Source: Lentisphaera araneosa HTCC2155
GTDB lineage: Bacteria; Verrucomicrobiota; Lentisphaeria; Lentisphaerales; Lentisphaeraceae
Direction: 5' to 3'
Length of the DNA stretch: 64,000 bases
Assembly (NCBI RefSeq): GCF_000170755.1
Contig: NZ_ABCK01000016.1
Location: forward strand, 1-64,000
Part shown: positions 36,821 to 45,395 of the stretch, in pieces
Numbering within the stretch: position 1 is the stretch's first letter
Layout of the letters: each line of letters starts with the position of its first letter
Program-made: the position numbers and the translations under genes
The notes under the pieces: generated by a model
What the model was told of the DNA's origin: nothing
What the model saw: only the letters and a program-made list of their open reading frames with translations
Databases searched by the model: none

Positions 36821-38287
36821 TTATTTAAAGTTCACTTCAACGCGGTCTAGTACGGGGTGAATGAGTTGATCCTTGAGTTTGTTGTGAATACTCGTGGTAC
36901 GGAATTCAAATTGGAAAGATTGGCTGGCGGGTAGCGAACTACAATCAAGTGTAGCTGGATCCACGTCAACGATGCGAGCAAAGCCAGGCTTTTGAGTGTA
37001 GCTTTCCTTGATTTTTTGCCAATCAGTCCATTGATCGACCTTGCCGTCACCATTGCTATCGGCACCAGCTCTTACTTCGAGGCCGTCGAGCCAAGGACCT
37101 GAACTAACGAAGTCAGTTTTTTGCTGCATGACAGCGTAAAATTTACCTTCGGCAAAACCAATGCTTGGATCGGGGTGGAAACCATCGCCCATAGAACCTG
37201 ACCAAGTAAACTCTTTGTTGAGATCATTACCGGTGAAACGTCCCATTTTCATTTTTTGTGAATGGTCAGCAGGGTCATAGTCGCAGAAGATGTGATAGTC
37301 CTCACCAATCTTGATCATGCTATAATCACCATAGGCATTTTGCTTAGGTTCATGGATTTCGTATTCGAGTATGCCTGTACCATTGACGGCTTTTGTGGCT
37401 CCATGTTTGAAGGTGCCTTTTTTGCCGGTAGGAGTCGTTCTGTGGTCAATGATATTTGGGTGTTGGCCAAAAGTGAAACCCTTGATACCATCGGGACTAC
37501 TGACACGTCCCGCTAAAGGCGAGTCCCAGGCATTTTGCTGAGCATTAATGGGACTCCAATCTTCGTAAATGAGGTGGAAAGTGCCGTCTTCATCACGAAA
37601 AGCCGCAATGTCTGAACCATGCGTGGGATCATCAAAAACCTTACCCATTTCTTGGCCGATTTTGCCATCCTTTAAATCTGTATCAATGATGAGGTGAGGA
37701 TCTTGGTCATTGGGCTCATCATAATAGATATAAAATTTGCCGTCTGCGTATTCCGCAGTTGTCACCCATCTGCTATTAGAAATGGGTCCGCAATGAGTCC
37801 AGCTTTTGAGGTCTGTACTATGCCAGCTATGGTAGCCACCAATTGGTTTCTTGTCTGGATTTTCTTTATAGTATTTATTGAGGAAGGCTTTTTTCTCTTT
37901 TTTGTCGAGTCCTTTAGGGTACTTAACTTTAGGTTTTGGTGGCTGAGCAAGGATGTAATAATCACCAGGTGCAACGGGAAGAAAAACATAAGCATTGCCT
38001 AAGCCCGGGGGAGTGATGTCGTCAATTTGTTCCCAGTTATCCCAAATTGCGGATTGTTTGAATTGAATATTATCGAGTTTTTGTTTCTCGTCAAAGCTTT
38101 TGATAACACTCGAAAATTGAGCATTTTTAGCTTGGGGTTGAGCTAAACCATTTTCTATTTTGAGTTCACTAGCCTGAGAAGTGGCAGCTTTCCATTCTTC
38201 ATTACTATCAATGCGCCATTGATTTTTTGCCGATAATGAGGTGCTTAAAAGTGCTGCGAGACAAAATGCCGTAGAGAATTTTTTCAT
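36821..38287 (-). CDS. Secreted beta-propeller protein, GH43/GH32-superfamily-like
   Basis: 488 residues from the ATG at 38287, which opens the signal peptide (MKKFSTAFCLAALLSTSLSA). The frame runs further 5' into repeat DNA, and that part is not believed. Strand-repeat motifs typical of five-bladed propellers are visible: GGYHSWHSTDLKSWTHCG, ADGKFYIYYDEPNDQDPH, DEDGTFHLIYEDWSP, IGEDYHIFCDYDPADHSQ and FHPDPSIGFAEGKFYAVM. Asp/Glu residues in these motifs could be catalytic. DSNGDGKVDQW is an EF-hand-like calcium loop. A hydrolase acting on sulfated-glycan fragments is plausible, but no specific family is claimed. Monocistronic with its own terminator. Confidence 0.7.
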   Translation of the reverse strand: MKKFSTAFCLAALLSTSLSAKNQWRIDSNEEWKAATSQASELKIENGLAQPQAKNAQFSSVIKSFDEKQKLDNIQFKQSAIWDNWEQIDDITPPGLGNAYVFLPVAPGDYYILAQPPKPKVKYPKGLDKKEKKAFLNKYYKENPDKKPIGGYHSWHSTDLKSWTHCGPISNSRWVTTAEYADGKFYIYYDEPNDQDPHLIIDTDLKDGKIGQEMGKVFDDPTHGSDIAAFRDEDGTFHLIYEDWSPINAQQNAWDSPLAGRVSSPDGIKGFTFGQHPNIIDHRTTPTGKKGTFKHGATKAVNGTGILEYEIHEPKQNAYGDYSMIKIGEDYHIFCDYDPADHSQKMKMGRFTGNDLNKEFTWSGSMGDGFHPDPSIGFAEGKFYAVMQQKTDFVSSGPWLDGLEVRAGADSNGDGKVDQWTDWQKIKESYTQKPGFARIVDVDPATLDCSSLPASQSFQFEFRTTSIHNKLKDQLIHPVLDRVEVNFK

Positions 38288-38394
38288 TTTTAAACCGTAA
38301 ATTTTATTGTTAGATAATTTAGATACGTAAGCTAGGCATTCCTTTGGATGCTTAATGAAAATTAATCTCTTAAAAATTTCTCTAGATAGGTGAT

Positions 38395-38735
38395 CAATGC
38401 ACCGTTCCTTCAGAACGGGTGGGGGGAGTAAAATTACGATCCTATGGTTGAAAGAGGCTGTGTGAGTTTTTTTAAGGTACAAAGTACCGGCATGCAATCG
38501 CGTGTGGCGTCAGCCACACACGTATGAGGAAACAGTTTTTATCCGCCCGTATGGCAATACCTCGTGGATGTGAGTCCGGCATCTGTCGGGCCCAAGTTTG
38601 GGCCCTTACAAATTTGATGTTTACAGTCATGCCCCTCATGGGGCATGCTACATTCTATCGGACTCACAAGTGAACCCTGATTCACAGTTTATGAAACCAT
38701 AGCTTGAGTTATGCTTCGTACCTTCGGCACGATCG
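38395..38735. repeat. Mosaic of palindromic repeats in the spacer before the beta-propeller gene
   Basis: The flanks (CCGTTCCTTCAGAACGG near 38402; CTTCGTACCTTCGGCACGA near 38716) match the 36605-36705 element. The middle appears inserted: GGTAC-AAA-GTACC, GTGTGGC-GTCA-GCCACAC, a GCCCGTATGGCAATACCTC string shared (inverted) with the 49.1-49.4 kb tandem repeat, and the three-way-junction element at 38570-38667. No coding potential is seen. Confidence 0.7.
38570..38667. other. 98-bp element able to fold as a three-way junction
   Basis: Outer stem GTGAGTCCG (38570-38578) with CGGACTCAC (38659-38667). Inner hairpin 1: GGGCCCAA/TTGGGCCC (38588-38605). Inner hairpin 2: CATGCCCC-TCAT-GGGGCATG (38628-38647). 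All three stems are perfect. It could be a structured RNA or a DNA-level palindromic mobile unit; it is not a tRNA. Confidence 0.55.
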
Positions 38736-38773
38736 TAATTGCCCCTTAAAAAAGGTTTTCGATTAGATAGAAT

Positions 38774-38887
38774 AGAGGGCAAGATGCGACCCATACAAAG
38801 GGACTCTGTCCCCTCGATCTCCCCTGCAAGGAGATGCCTCCCTTGACCAGGCAAGCATAGTGCTTCGCCCCTTTTCTAGGTAATTAT
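38774..38887. repeat. Copy 2 (diverged) of the dispersed ~115-bp repeat
   Basis: Shares GATGCGACCCATAC, GGACTCTGTCCC, CCCTGCAAGGA and CTTGACCAGGC in order with the copies at 34721-34840 and 57751-57872. It ends just outside the sulfatase stop at 38902. Confidence 0.75.
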
Positions 38888-38901
38888 ATAAAGCTATGAA
38901 T

Positions 38902-40404
38902 TTACTTTTTCTTCTTTTTCTGTGGCTTTTTGACTGTGGCACGACCGTGATTTAACTCGAGGTCACGCTTTTTCCATTCAGTTAACATGAGCTGCATTTG
39001 CTCAGGGTGACTTTCGCTTAGGTCATTGCTTTCGATACGGTCAGTTTCGAGGTCGTAGAGTTCTTTGGCATTGATTAATTTCCACTTGCCCATGACGAAG
39101 GCTGTTTTTCTGTTAGAAAAATTCTGATAGAGGAATTCGTGTTCGGGGCGTTTTTGGCCCTTGAAGCTTGGCACTAAACTAATCCCACGAACTTTGGCCG
39201 CTTTGTTGCCTTTGTACTCTGAAGGGTAATCAACCTGGGCTAATTCGCGAAAAGTCGCGTGGAAATCAATGAGGTGACCTCTTTGACGATTGAATGTTCC
39301 TGGAACTGTAATGCCAGCAGGCCAGTGAGTAATCATGCTTGTGGCAATGCCGCCTTCGTGCTGGTTTTGCTTATACATACGGAAGGGAGTGTTACAAGCA
39401 TTCGCCCAAGAGGCAGGGTAGCAAATATACGAAGCTGGATCCCATGGCATGAGATTATTTTTTTTAGTGGGTTTACGAGTTCTATCGAAGGGGCAGGCAC
39501 CATTATCACTCAGAAAAATGATCAAAGTATTGTCGAGGATTTTTTCGTCGTCTAGTTTTTTGACCACGCGACCAATGTTTTGATCGACCACATCAATCAT
39601 GGCGGCATAAGCGGCCATGCGAAGATCCATGTCTTCTTTGACTTCCTGGGAAAGTTTGTCCCAGCTTTTGATATTGCTTTCTGGTTTCGAAAGTTTCATG
39701 TCTTGGGGGATAATGTTGAGTTCTTTCATACGTTTAAAGCGTTTTTCGCGAAGCGCTTGCCAACCCTCCATGTACTTGCCACGGTATTTCATGACATCTT
39801 CTTTCGGTGCTTGAAGGGGGTAGTGGGGGGCATTATAGGCCATGTACATGAAGAAGGGTTTTTCTTTCTTTCGTTCATCTATGTATTTGATGGCGTAGTC
39901 CGTGAAGGCATTAGTACTATAAAAATCTTTGGGCATTTCGTAGGGTTGTTCGTCCTCAAAGTAGGAGTAACCACCACCTGTACCTTCTCCGTTAAAGAAG
40001 TTGGTTGCCCCCTCATGAAAACCAAAATAACGTTCAAAACCGCGGTCCATGGGCTTATCAAAAATATGCCATTTACCCACCATCCAGTTTTGGTAGCCGG
40101 CTAAGCCGAGGTTTTCGGGGATGGTGACCGTGCTATGATTATCTTTGTATGTTTCAGTATGGTAGCGACCTGACATGAGGCTCGTACGCGTTGTTTCGCA
40201 TTTGGAGTTGTTGGTGAAGTGCGTGAACTTAATTCCTTGAGAGGCGAGCTTGTCTAGGTTGGGCGTATCAATCTCACTACCAAAACAGCCAAGGTCGGAA
40301 TAACCCATGTCATCCACAAGGATAAGCATGATGTTCGGTCTTTCATCGGCACTTATAAAAAAGGGCAGTATGAATATAGTAAAAAGTGCGAAAAGTTTGT
40401 GCAT
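38902..40404 (-). CDS. Secreted S1 sulfatase with unusual CETTR active-site motif
   Basis: 500 residues from the ATG at 40404, with AGGAT just upstream; an ATG four codons earlier is less well placed. Signal peptide residues 1-19. Metal DD in LILVDDMGYSDLGCFG. The formylglycine position is C69-E-T-T-R, followed by TSLMSGRYHTE: Thr occupies +2 where Pro or Ala is the rule, while Cys and Arg are kept. Late metal site FLSDNGACPFDRTR. The rest reads as an arylsulfatase-like enzyme, ending in a Lys-rich tail. Whether standard maturases accept this motif is open. Monocistronic, followed by a gene-free repeat region. Confidence 0.88.
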   Translation of the reverse strand: MHKLFALFTIFILPFFISADERPNIMLILVDDMGYSDLGCFGSEIDTPNLDKLASQGIKFTHFTNNSKCETTRTSLMSGRYHTETYKDNHSTVTIPENLGLAGYQNWMVGKWHIFDKPMDRGFERYFGFHEGATNFFNGEGTGGGYSYFEDEQPYEMPKDFYSTNAFTDYAIKYIDERKKEKPFFMYMAYNAPHYPLQAPKEDVMKYRGKYMEGWQALREKRFKRMKELNIIPQDMKLSKPESNIKSWDKLSQEVKEDMDLRMAAYAAMIDVVDQNIGRVVKKLDDEKILDNTLIIFLSDNGACPFDRTRKPTKKNNLMPWDPASYICYPASWANACNTPFRMYKQNQHEGGIATSMITHWPAGITVPGTFNRQRGHLIDFHATFRELAQVDYPSEYKGNKAAKVRGISLVPSFKGQKRPEHEFLYQNFSNRKTAFVMGKWKLINAKELYDLETDRIESNDLSESHPEQMQLMLTEWKKRDLELNHGRATVKKPQKKKKK

Positions 40405-40496
40405 GATTATCCTCATATTGATATCTTAGTGATTGAATTAATTATGATACTGATGTTCTGTAAATGGCTAGGGAAAACACCAGTATAAAAAAAGCT

Positions 40497-41960
40497 TTAT
40501 TTTTTCTTGTTTTTCTTTCCTTTTTTAGCTTTCTGTGGTCCGGGAATATAGGAGCTACTGAACTTTTGAAGCTCTGTACTAAGTTGAGCGACAATTTGAG
40601 TGTGCTCGGGGTTTGTAGCTAGATTGATGGTTTCTTCTGGGTCAGTTTCATGATTGTAGAGTTCTTTGCCGGCTTGGCCCTTGTTCCATTCAGTATAGCG
40701 CCATTTCTTGGTTCTTATGGAATAGCCCTGCTTGTCAGCGCCATGGTGGATTTGAGTTATGGCGGGCTTGGTCCATTTCGTTTGAGCATTTTTGAGTAGG
40801 GGGCTCAAACTGACGCCTTCTAATTCACTGGGGATTTGGAAACCAGTTGCTTCGACGAGAGTGGGATAAATGTCGAGTAACTCGACGGGGCTTTTGCAAA
40901 CTTGTCCCTTACTGAGTCCAGGAGCTGCAATTAGTAAGGGCGCACGAGCTGAACGTTCAAAGGCTTTGCGCTTGAACCAAAGTCCCTTCTCACCGAGGAA
41001 GTAACCATGGTCGGACCAAAAGACGATAATCGTCTTGTCCATTAAATTATTTTTTTCGAGAGCCTCAAAAATGCGACCGACCTGAGCATCGATAAAAGAA
41101 ACGGTTGCGTAATACGCAAGTTTACATTGTTTGGCTTCGTCACGTGTGAGTCCTTTATAGAAGTAGGGCCAGCGTTGGCCTGCATCGCGTTGAATGGCCA
41201 TGGCGGGGACGTCTGCGAGTTCTTGTTTGGCTTCTTCGAGTTCTTGGAGTTCAATATCATTGATGTCATACATGTCGAAGTATTTTTTAGGAGCGACATA
41301 AGGACAATGCGGGTTGAAAAAACCTGCGGCAATAAAGAAGGGTTTATCTTTGTTGGCTTCTATCATTTTGATGGCGCGATCCGCTACGAGGCCATCGGTG
41401 TGTTCATTATCTTTGCTAACAGGGTCCCACCAAGCCATGGAAATGCCTAAGCCACCTTTTTTACCCGTTTTTCCTCCGGGGTAGCGGATGATATTTTCCT
41501 CCTGTGTGCGGTCAATTCCTTTGGGGTTGAAGCGTTCAGTCCAAGTTTGCTCATCATCATTACCATTGGTGCCAATATAAGTTGGATTGCCGTAGTGATA
41601 GATTTTGCCGACTCGACCAGAGTAATACCCCTGCTTTTGGAAGAACTCTCCCATGGTGACGAGATTGGGGATGCGACCGCGCAGTTTACTATTGAGAGTC
41701 CAAACACCGAGTGTATTGGGGCGTAAGCCAGACATTATACTAGCGCGACTTGGACCACACAGAGGTTGTTGGCAGTAGGCGCGATCAAAAACTGTGCCCA
41801 TTCTAGCTAGTCGATCGAGGTTGGGAGTCTTCACCTGTGTATTTCCATAAGGGCCAATATCACAGTTGAGGTCATCGGCGGAGATAAAGAGTACATTCAT
41901 TTTATCTTTAGCGGCAAGGCTAGTGACAAAAATGAGGCATAGGCAGAATAAAGACTTCAT
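40497..41960 (-). CDS. Secreted S1 sulfatase, iduronate-2-sulfatase-like
   Basis: 487 residues. Signal peptide residues 1-17. Metal site FISADDLNCDIGPYG. Formylglycine site C68-G-P-S-R, followed by ASIMSGLRPNTLGV. Late metal site FWSDHGYFLGEKG. The pattern DDLxxxIGxYG...CGPSRASxMSGLRPxT matches iduronate-2-sulfatase-like sulfatases and its relative at 20757-22172. It has a Lys-rich C-terminal tail. It is separated from the next sulfatase by about 90 bp. Divergent from the pseudopilin gene at 42348, with two TACGTA palindromes in the shared spacer. Confidence 0.9.
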   Translation of the reverse strand: MKSLFCLCLIFVTSLAAKDKMNVLFISADDLNCDIGPYGNTQVKTPNLDRLARMGTVFDRAYCQQPLCGPSRASIMSGLRPNTLGVWTLNSKLRGRIPNLVTMGEFFQKQGYYSGRVGKIYHYGNPTYIGTNGNDDEQTWTERFNPKGIDRTQEENIIRYPGGKTGKKGGLGISMAWWDPVSKDNEHTDGLVADRAIKMIEANKDKPFFIAAGFFNPHCPYVAPKKYFDMYDINDIELQELEEAKQELADVPAMAIQRDAGQRWPYFYKGLTRDEAKQCKLAYYATVSFIDAQVGRIFEALEKNNLMDKTIIVFWSDHGYFLGEKGLWFKRKAFERSARAPLLIAAPGLSKGQVCKSPVELLDIYPTLVEATGFQIPSELEGVSLSPLLKNAQTKWTKPAITQIHHGADKQGYSIRTKKWRYTEWNKGQAGKELYNHETDPEETINLATNPEHTQIVAQLSTELQKFSSSYIPGPQKAKKGKKNKKK

Positions 41961-42217
41961 AGTTTTCCTTTTAAATGTTAATTGAATTAACTACACCGCG
42001 GAATAAAAAATGTTTGAGCTTAGATTTAGTTTTTTGATGATTGTGCCTGTTTGTGCTTTCATCGCAAGCCTCAACTCAAGCTTCTTTGCAGAGTTCATTA
42101 ACCATCCTTTTAACAATCTAAACACATTTTGTCGATTGTGAGATGTTTTTCTTAAGAGGTTCGCGATAGTCCTGAGTGTAATGAGCCTTATTTCGAAGAT
42201 TTTCACACTTGGTGTAT

Positions 42218-42245
42218 ATTACGTAATATAGTTTATTTACGTAAA
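42218..42245. promoter_or_regulatory. Candidate operator: ATTACGTAAT plus TTTACGTAAA
   Basis: ATTACGTAAT (42218-42227) and TTTACGTAAA (42236-42245), centres 18 bp apart, lie in the 387-bp divergent spacer between a sulfatase and a pseudopilin gene. The palindrome is identical to those at 2979, 3105 and, nearly, 53476. Confidence 0.45.
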
Positions 42246-42347
42246 TATATGTAAAAATAAATGTAATAAGACTTGAAAAAGAGAGAAAAAGTTCATATCT
42301 TTAAAGCAATGGAGGGCATTTATAACTGAATTATTAATAAGGTGCCT

Positions 42348-43004
42348 ATGAAAATGAGATGCAAAAGATTCACTTTGATTGAACTTTTAGTGGTTGTGGC
42401 GATTATTGGGATTTTAGCCAGTTTACTTTTGCCAACATTGGGTAAGGCGCGTGAACGTGGTAAATCAGCAGTGTGCTTGAGCAACTTAAAACAGGTTGGA
42501 GTCGCCACTTTTATGTATGTAATGGATAATGACACTTATTTTCATAAAGGGCACCATAAGGCCCCACAGTCTTACGAAGAATATCTTGGGATCTCAACGA
42601 AAATGTGGGAATGTCCCTCAGATAAAGGGAATTGGGCCAATGGTGGTGCAGTGGTGCCAGATGGTAGAACCACTTATGAACGCAGGGGCAGTAGTTATCA
42701 TTGGAATGAGAATGCCGCTTATGACAAAGACAAATCAATCAACAATGTAACGGTCCCTAAGGATTATGTTTTAACAAGTAGTAGGTCCCTAATGGGCTCG
42801 TGGGGTACAGGAAGTAACCCAGCGAATGCTCCTAATAATTTCATGTGGCACTTTCCGGGCACATTAAAATTCCCCATGCTCTTTGCCGATGGCCATGCGA
42901 ACTTCATTTATTACGGTCCAGTTTTTGATACTATTCCAGCCTATTTTAAGTACCTTAACTATTCTAAAGGTCAGTATCCTTTTTATTGTAATGACACCTT
43001 CTAA
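42348..43004 (+). CDS. Type II/IV pseudopilin-like protein
   Basis: 218 residues from the ATG at 42348, with AAGG 5 bases upstream; an in-frame GTG at 42342 overlaps that box. N-terminal [20 protein letters not shown] is the prepilin signature, followed by [20 protein letters not shown]. The head is Trp/Tyr-rich and ends with [18 protein letters not shown], the histidine-aspartate motif shared with the other two pseudopilins. It is monocistronic with a strong terminator. Probably an exported minor-pilin-like protein of unknown purpose near glycan-degrading operons. Confidence 0.85.
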   Translation: MKMRCKRFTLIELLVVVAIIGILASLLLPTLGKARERGKSAVCLSNLKQVGVATFMYVMDNDTYFHKGHHKAPQSYEEYLGISTKMWECPSDKGNWANGGAVVPDGRTTYERRGSSYHWNENAAYDKDKSINNVTVPKDYVLTSSRSLMGSWGTGSNPANAPNNFMWHFPGTLKFPMLFADGHANFIYYGPVFDTIPAYFKYLNYSKGQYPFYCNDTF

Positions 43005-43038
43005 ATAAATTACATGGACTGTAAGTCCTAGAGAGTTG

Positions 43039-43067
43039 AAGCAAGTGAGTTATTCACTTGCTTTTTT
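43039..43067 (+). terminator. Rho-independent terminator of the pseudopilin gene
   Basis: AAGCAAGTGA/TCACTTGCTT perfect 10-bp stem, GTTAT loop, then a T tract. It lies 35 bases after the stop codon. Confidence 0.9.
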
Positions 43068-43238
43068 AATGGTGAATTCCTCTTCAAGTTTATCTAGCTC
43101 GCCTGCTTGAATTTGCCCGTTAGAGATAACCAGAGTTTTCAACCGCCCATTTCACATAGCCTCTCCCGCCAATGGGCTAAGCTATTTATGCCTACGGTAT
43201 TCACCTTCAGTATGGACATTAATTAAATTTAAGGAAGC

Positions 43239-43273
43239 CTGTTAAGAAAGCGTATGACGAGGTTAACTAATTG
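43239..43273 (+). promoter_or_regulatory. 21-bp direct-repeat operator candidate, site D
   Basis: CTGTTAAGA, 13 bases, then GGTTAACTAATTG, with exact 21-bp spacing. It is on the plus strand, 33 bases before the ATG of the sulfatase-esterase operon, in the same orientation relative to the gene as sites A-C. Confidence 0.55.
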
Positions 43274-43305
43274 ATAAATAACTTTAATTATAACAGGAGA
43301 CTGAC

Positions 43306-45384
43306 ATGGTCAATAAAATTGTAGCTGCACTTCTCATGAGTTTAGTGGGGCTTGCTAATCAAGTTGAGGCTAAGGATAGACCCAATATCGTTTGGATAGT
43401 GAGTGAAGACAATGGCGCGCGTTGGTTAGGAGCCTATGGCAATCCAGCTAAACCAACTCCCACACTCGACAAAATGGCTGCGGAAGGTTTTCTGTTTACC
43501 AATACTTATGCGTCAGTACCTGTATGTGCTCCTCAGCGTTCTACTTGGATTACGGGGATCAATGCTATTTCAATGGGGACTCAAGGTATGCGCAGCGGCT
43601 TTAATGTTCCTGATAATATTAAATTTTATCCCGAAATTTTTCGAGAAATTGCTTATTATACCAGCAAGGGTAATGACGCTAAGAGTGATTACAATTTGCG
43701 TAGTCCGCGCAATCCAAACGATACCTGGAATGACCCCAAGAAAATTGTTTGGGAAAACTTAAAGAAAAATCAGCCTTTTATCCACGTTTTTAATACTCAT
43801 GCGACGCACGAATCACGGTCTTTTGGCGGCTTTAATCCGGAAAAAGATAAAGTAGCGAAAGCGCAGAACTTAGCTTCTTATCATCCCGATCTTCCAGGGA
43901 TGCATTTCGTCTATGACAAGTATAATAAGTGTTTGCAAAAATTAGATGGTGAAGTCGCGGGTTGGCTCAAAGAGCTAGAAGAAAACGGACTCGCGGAAAA
44001 CACAATCGTCATTTATTCCTCTGACCATGGCGGTGTTTTACCTCGTTCAAAACGTTACCTCTACAATAGTGGAACTCATTGCCCCTTGATTGTGCGAATT
44101 CCGCAAAAATTTAAGCATCTCTACCCAGCTAAACAGCCAGGGATGAAAGTGGATGAACTCGTGAGTTTTACTGATTTTCCTAAGACTTGGTTGAGTTTGG
44201 GTGGAGCGAGTGCTGAACAGCTCAAACAAATGCAAGGGCGCGTTTTCTTAGGAAGTCAAAAAGAAGCTGAGCCCGAATACATTTTTACTTTTAGAAATCG
44301 CATGGATGATCGCATGGATATGGTGCGTTCCGTTCGCGATCATAAACACCTATATATTCGCAATTATATGCCCTTTGTCCCTAATGGCCAATTCTTGCCC
44401 TATACCTACAATATGGAAGCCACTAGGGCTTGGAAGCAATACTTTTTGGATGGCAAAGCGAGTAAGATTGAATCACGTTTCTTCGGCAAAGATCGAGCGA
44501 GCGATGAATTTTATCTTTACAATGAAGATTACGACAATGTGAAAAATGTCGCTTCCGCTCACCAAGCTGAGATTAAAAAAATGCGTCAGGCGCTACGTGA
44601 ATGGCAACTGAAAATTTTCGATAGTGGCTTTTTATCAGAATATGATATGACTAAAGAGCTGAGACAGCATGAGCTCACTGCTTATGAATACGTGCGCAAA
44701 CCCGATTTGTATCCCCTCGCGGAATATATTGACATGGCGGATAAATCGCTCGAATATGACCCCTCAAATATTCCTTTGTTTGTGAAGTCTTTAGACGATA
44801 AATATATCGGTAAACGTCATTGGTCGATCTTGGGTCTTTTGAACTTGAGTTTTGCAGGTAAGCTACAGGCTGACTCCAAAGCGCTTGCGGCGCTCGAGTC
44901 CTTTGTTAATCGCGAGGGTGAGTCCGTATTGCAACAGGCCTATGCGAGTTGGGTTCTTATTCGCGAGGGCAAAAAATCTGCGGGGCTCGCAAAAATTCGG
45001 GAAATAGGAAAGGACAAAAAATATACGAGAACGATGGTCAATATGCTGGATTGGATTGATTTCAACGATATAAAACCCGTGGCCATTGAGTACTTCATCA
45101 AAGGTGAAATGGGCGGGGTTGATGCTACTCGAGTTTTAGCCAGTGTTTTAATTGAAGATGGTTCACCAGAATTAGCGGAATTGACTAAGCAATCGGAAAG
45201 TCTTCGTCACAAAATTAAAGCTAAAGAGGGACGTATTAAAAAGCTTAAAGCAGGTAAAGAGAAGAAGTATTCGCCGGAACGCGTTCAAACAGAAATTAAA
45301 AAAGCGCAAGCTGAATTAGATCAATACGAATCCGAGCGCAATGAGGTCCTCGATAAAATGAGAGCTTTTATTAGCCAAGTATAA
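43306..45384 (+). CDS. Secreted long S1 sulfatase with C-terminal helical extension
   Basis: 692 residues. Signal peptide residues 1-22. Instead of the usual DD the N-terminal metal site reads V-S-E-D-N-G. Formylglycine site C74-A-P-Q-R (Gln at +3), followed by STWITGINAISMGTQGMRS. Late metal site YSSDHGGVLPRSKRYLY. Beyond about residue 480 is a HEAT-like helical region and a final charged coiled coil (residues about 630-690), not usual for S1 enzymes. Close paralogue of 51011-53146. First gene of an operon: 11 bp to the esterase, then 28 bp to the 926-residue protein. AGGAG lies before the ATG. Confidence 0.88.
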   Translation: MVNKIVAALLMSLVGLANQVEAKDRPNIVWIVSEDNGARWLGAYGNPAKPTPTLDKMAAEGFLFTNTYASVPVCAPQRSTWITGINAISMGTQGMRSGFNVPDNIKFYPEIFREIAYYTSKGNDAKSDYNLRSPRNPNDTWNDPKKIVWENLKKNQPFIHVFNTHATHESRSFGGFNPEKDKVAKAQNLASYHPDLPGMHFVYDKYNKCLQKLDGEVAGWLKELEENGLAENTIVIYSSDHGGVLPRSKRYLYNSGTHCPLIVRIPQKFKHLYPAKQPGMKVDELVSFTDFPKTWLSLGGASAEQLKQMQGRVFLGSQKEAEPEYIFTFRNRMDDRMDMVRSVRDHKHLYIRNYMPFVPNGQFLPYTYNMEATRAWKQYFLDGKASKIESRFFGKDRASDEFYLYNEDYDNVKNVASAHQAEIKKMRQALREWQLKIFDSGFLSEYDMTKELRQHELTAYEYVRKPDLYPLAEYIDMADKSLEYDPSNIPLFVKSLDDKYIGKRHWSILGLLNLSFAGKLQADSKALAALESFVNREGESVLQQAYASWVLIREGKKSAGLAKIREIGKDKKYTRTMVNMLDWIDFNDIKPVAIEYFIKGEMGGVDATRVLASVLIEDGSPELAELTKQSESLRHKIKAKEGRIKKLKAGKEKKYSPERVQTEIKKAQAELDQYESERNEVLDKMRAFISQV

Positions 45385-45395
45385 GGGAGGATCAA

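Noticed and set aside
38288-38497. Longer N-terminus for the beta-propeller protein
   Set aside because: The extension is translated repeat DNA and would bury the signal peptide 70 residues in.
38570-38667. tRNA gene suggested by the cloverleaf-like fold
   Set aside because: There is no anticodon arm geometry, T-loop consensus or CCA-compatible acceptor stem.
41991-42206. A 71-codon minus-strand frame
   Set aside because: Located in an AT-rich divergent promoter spacer with no signal of coding or ribosome binding.
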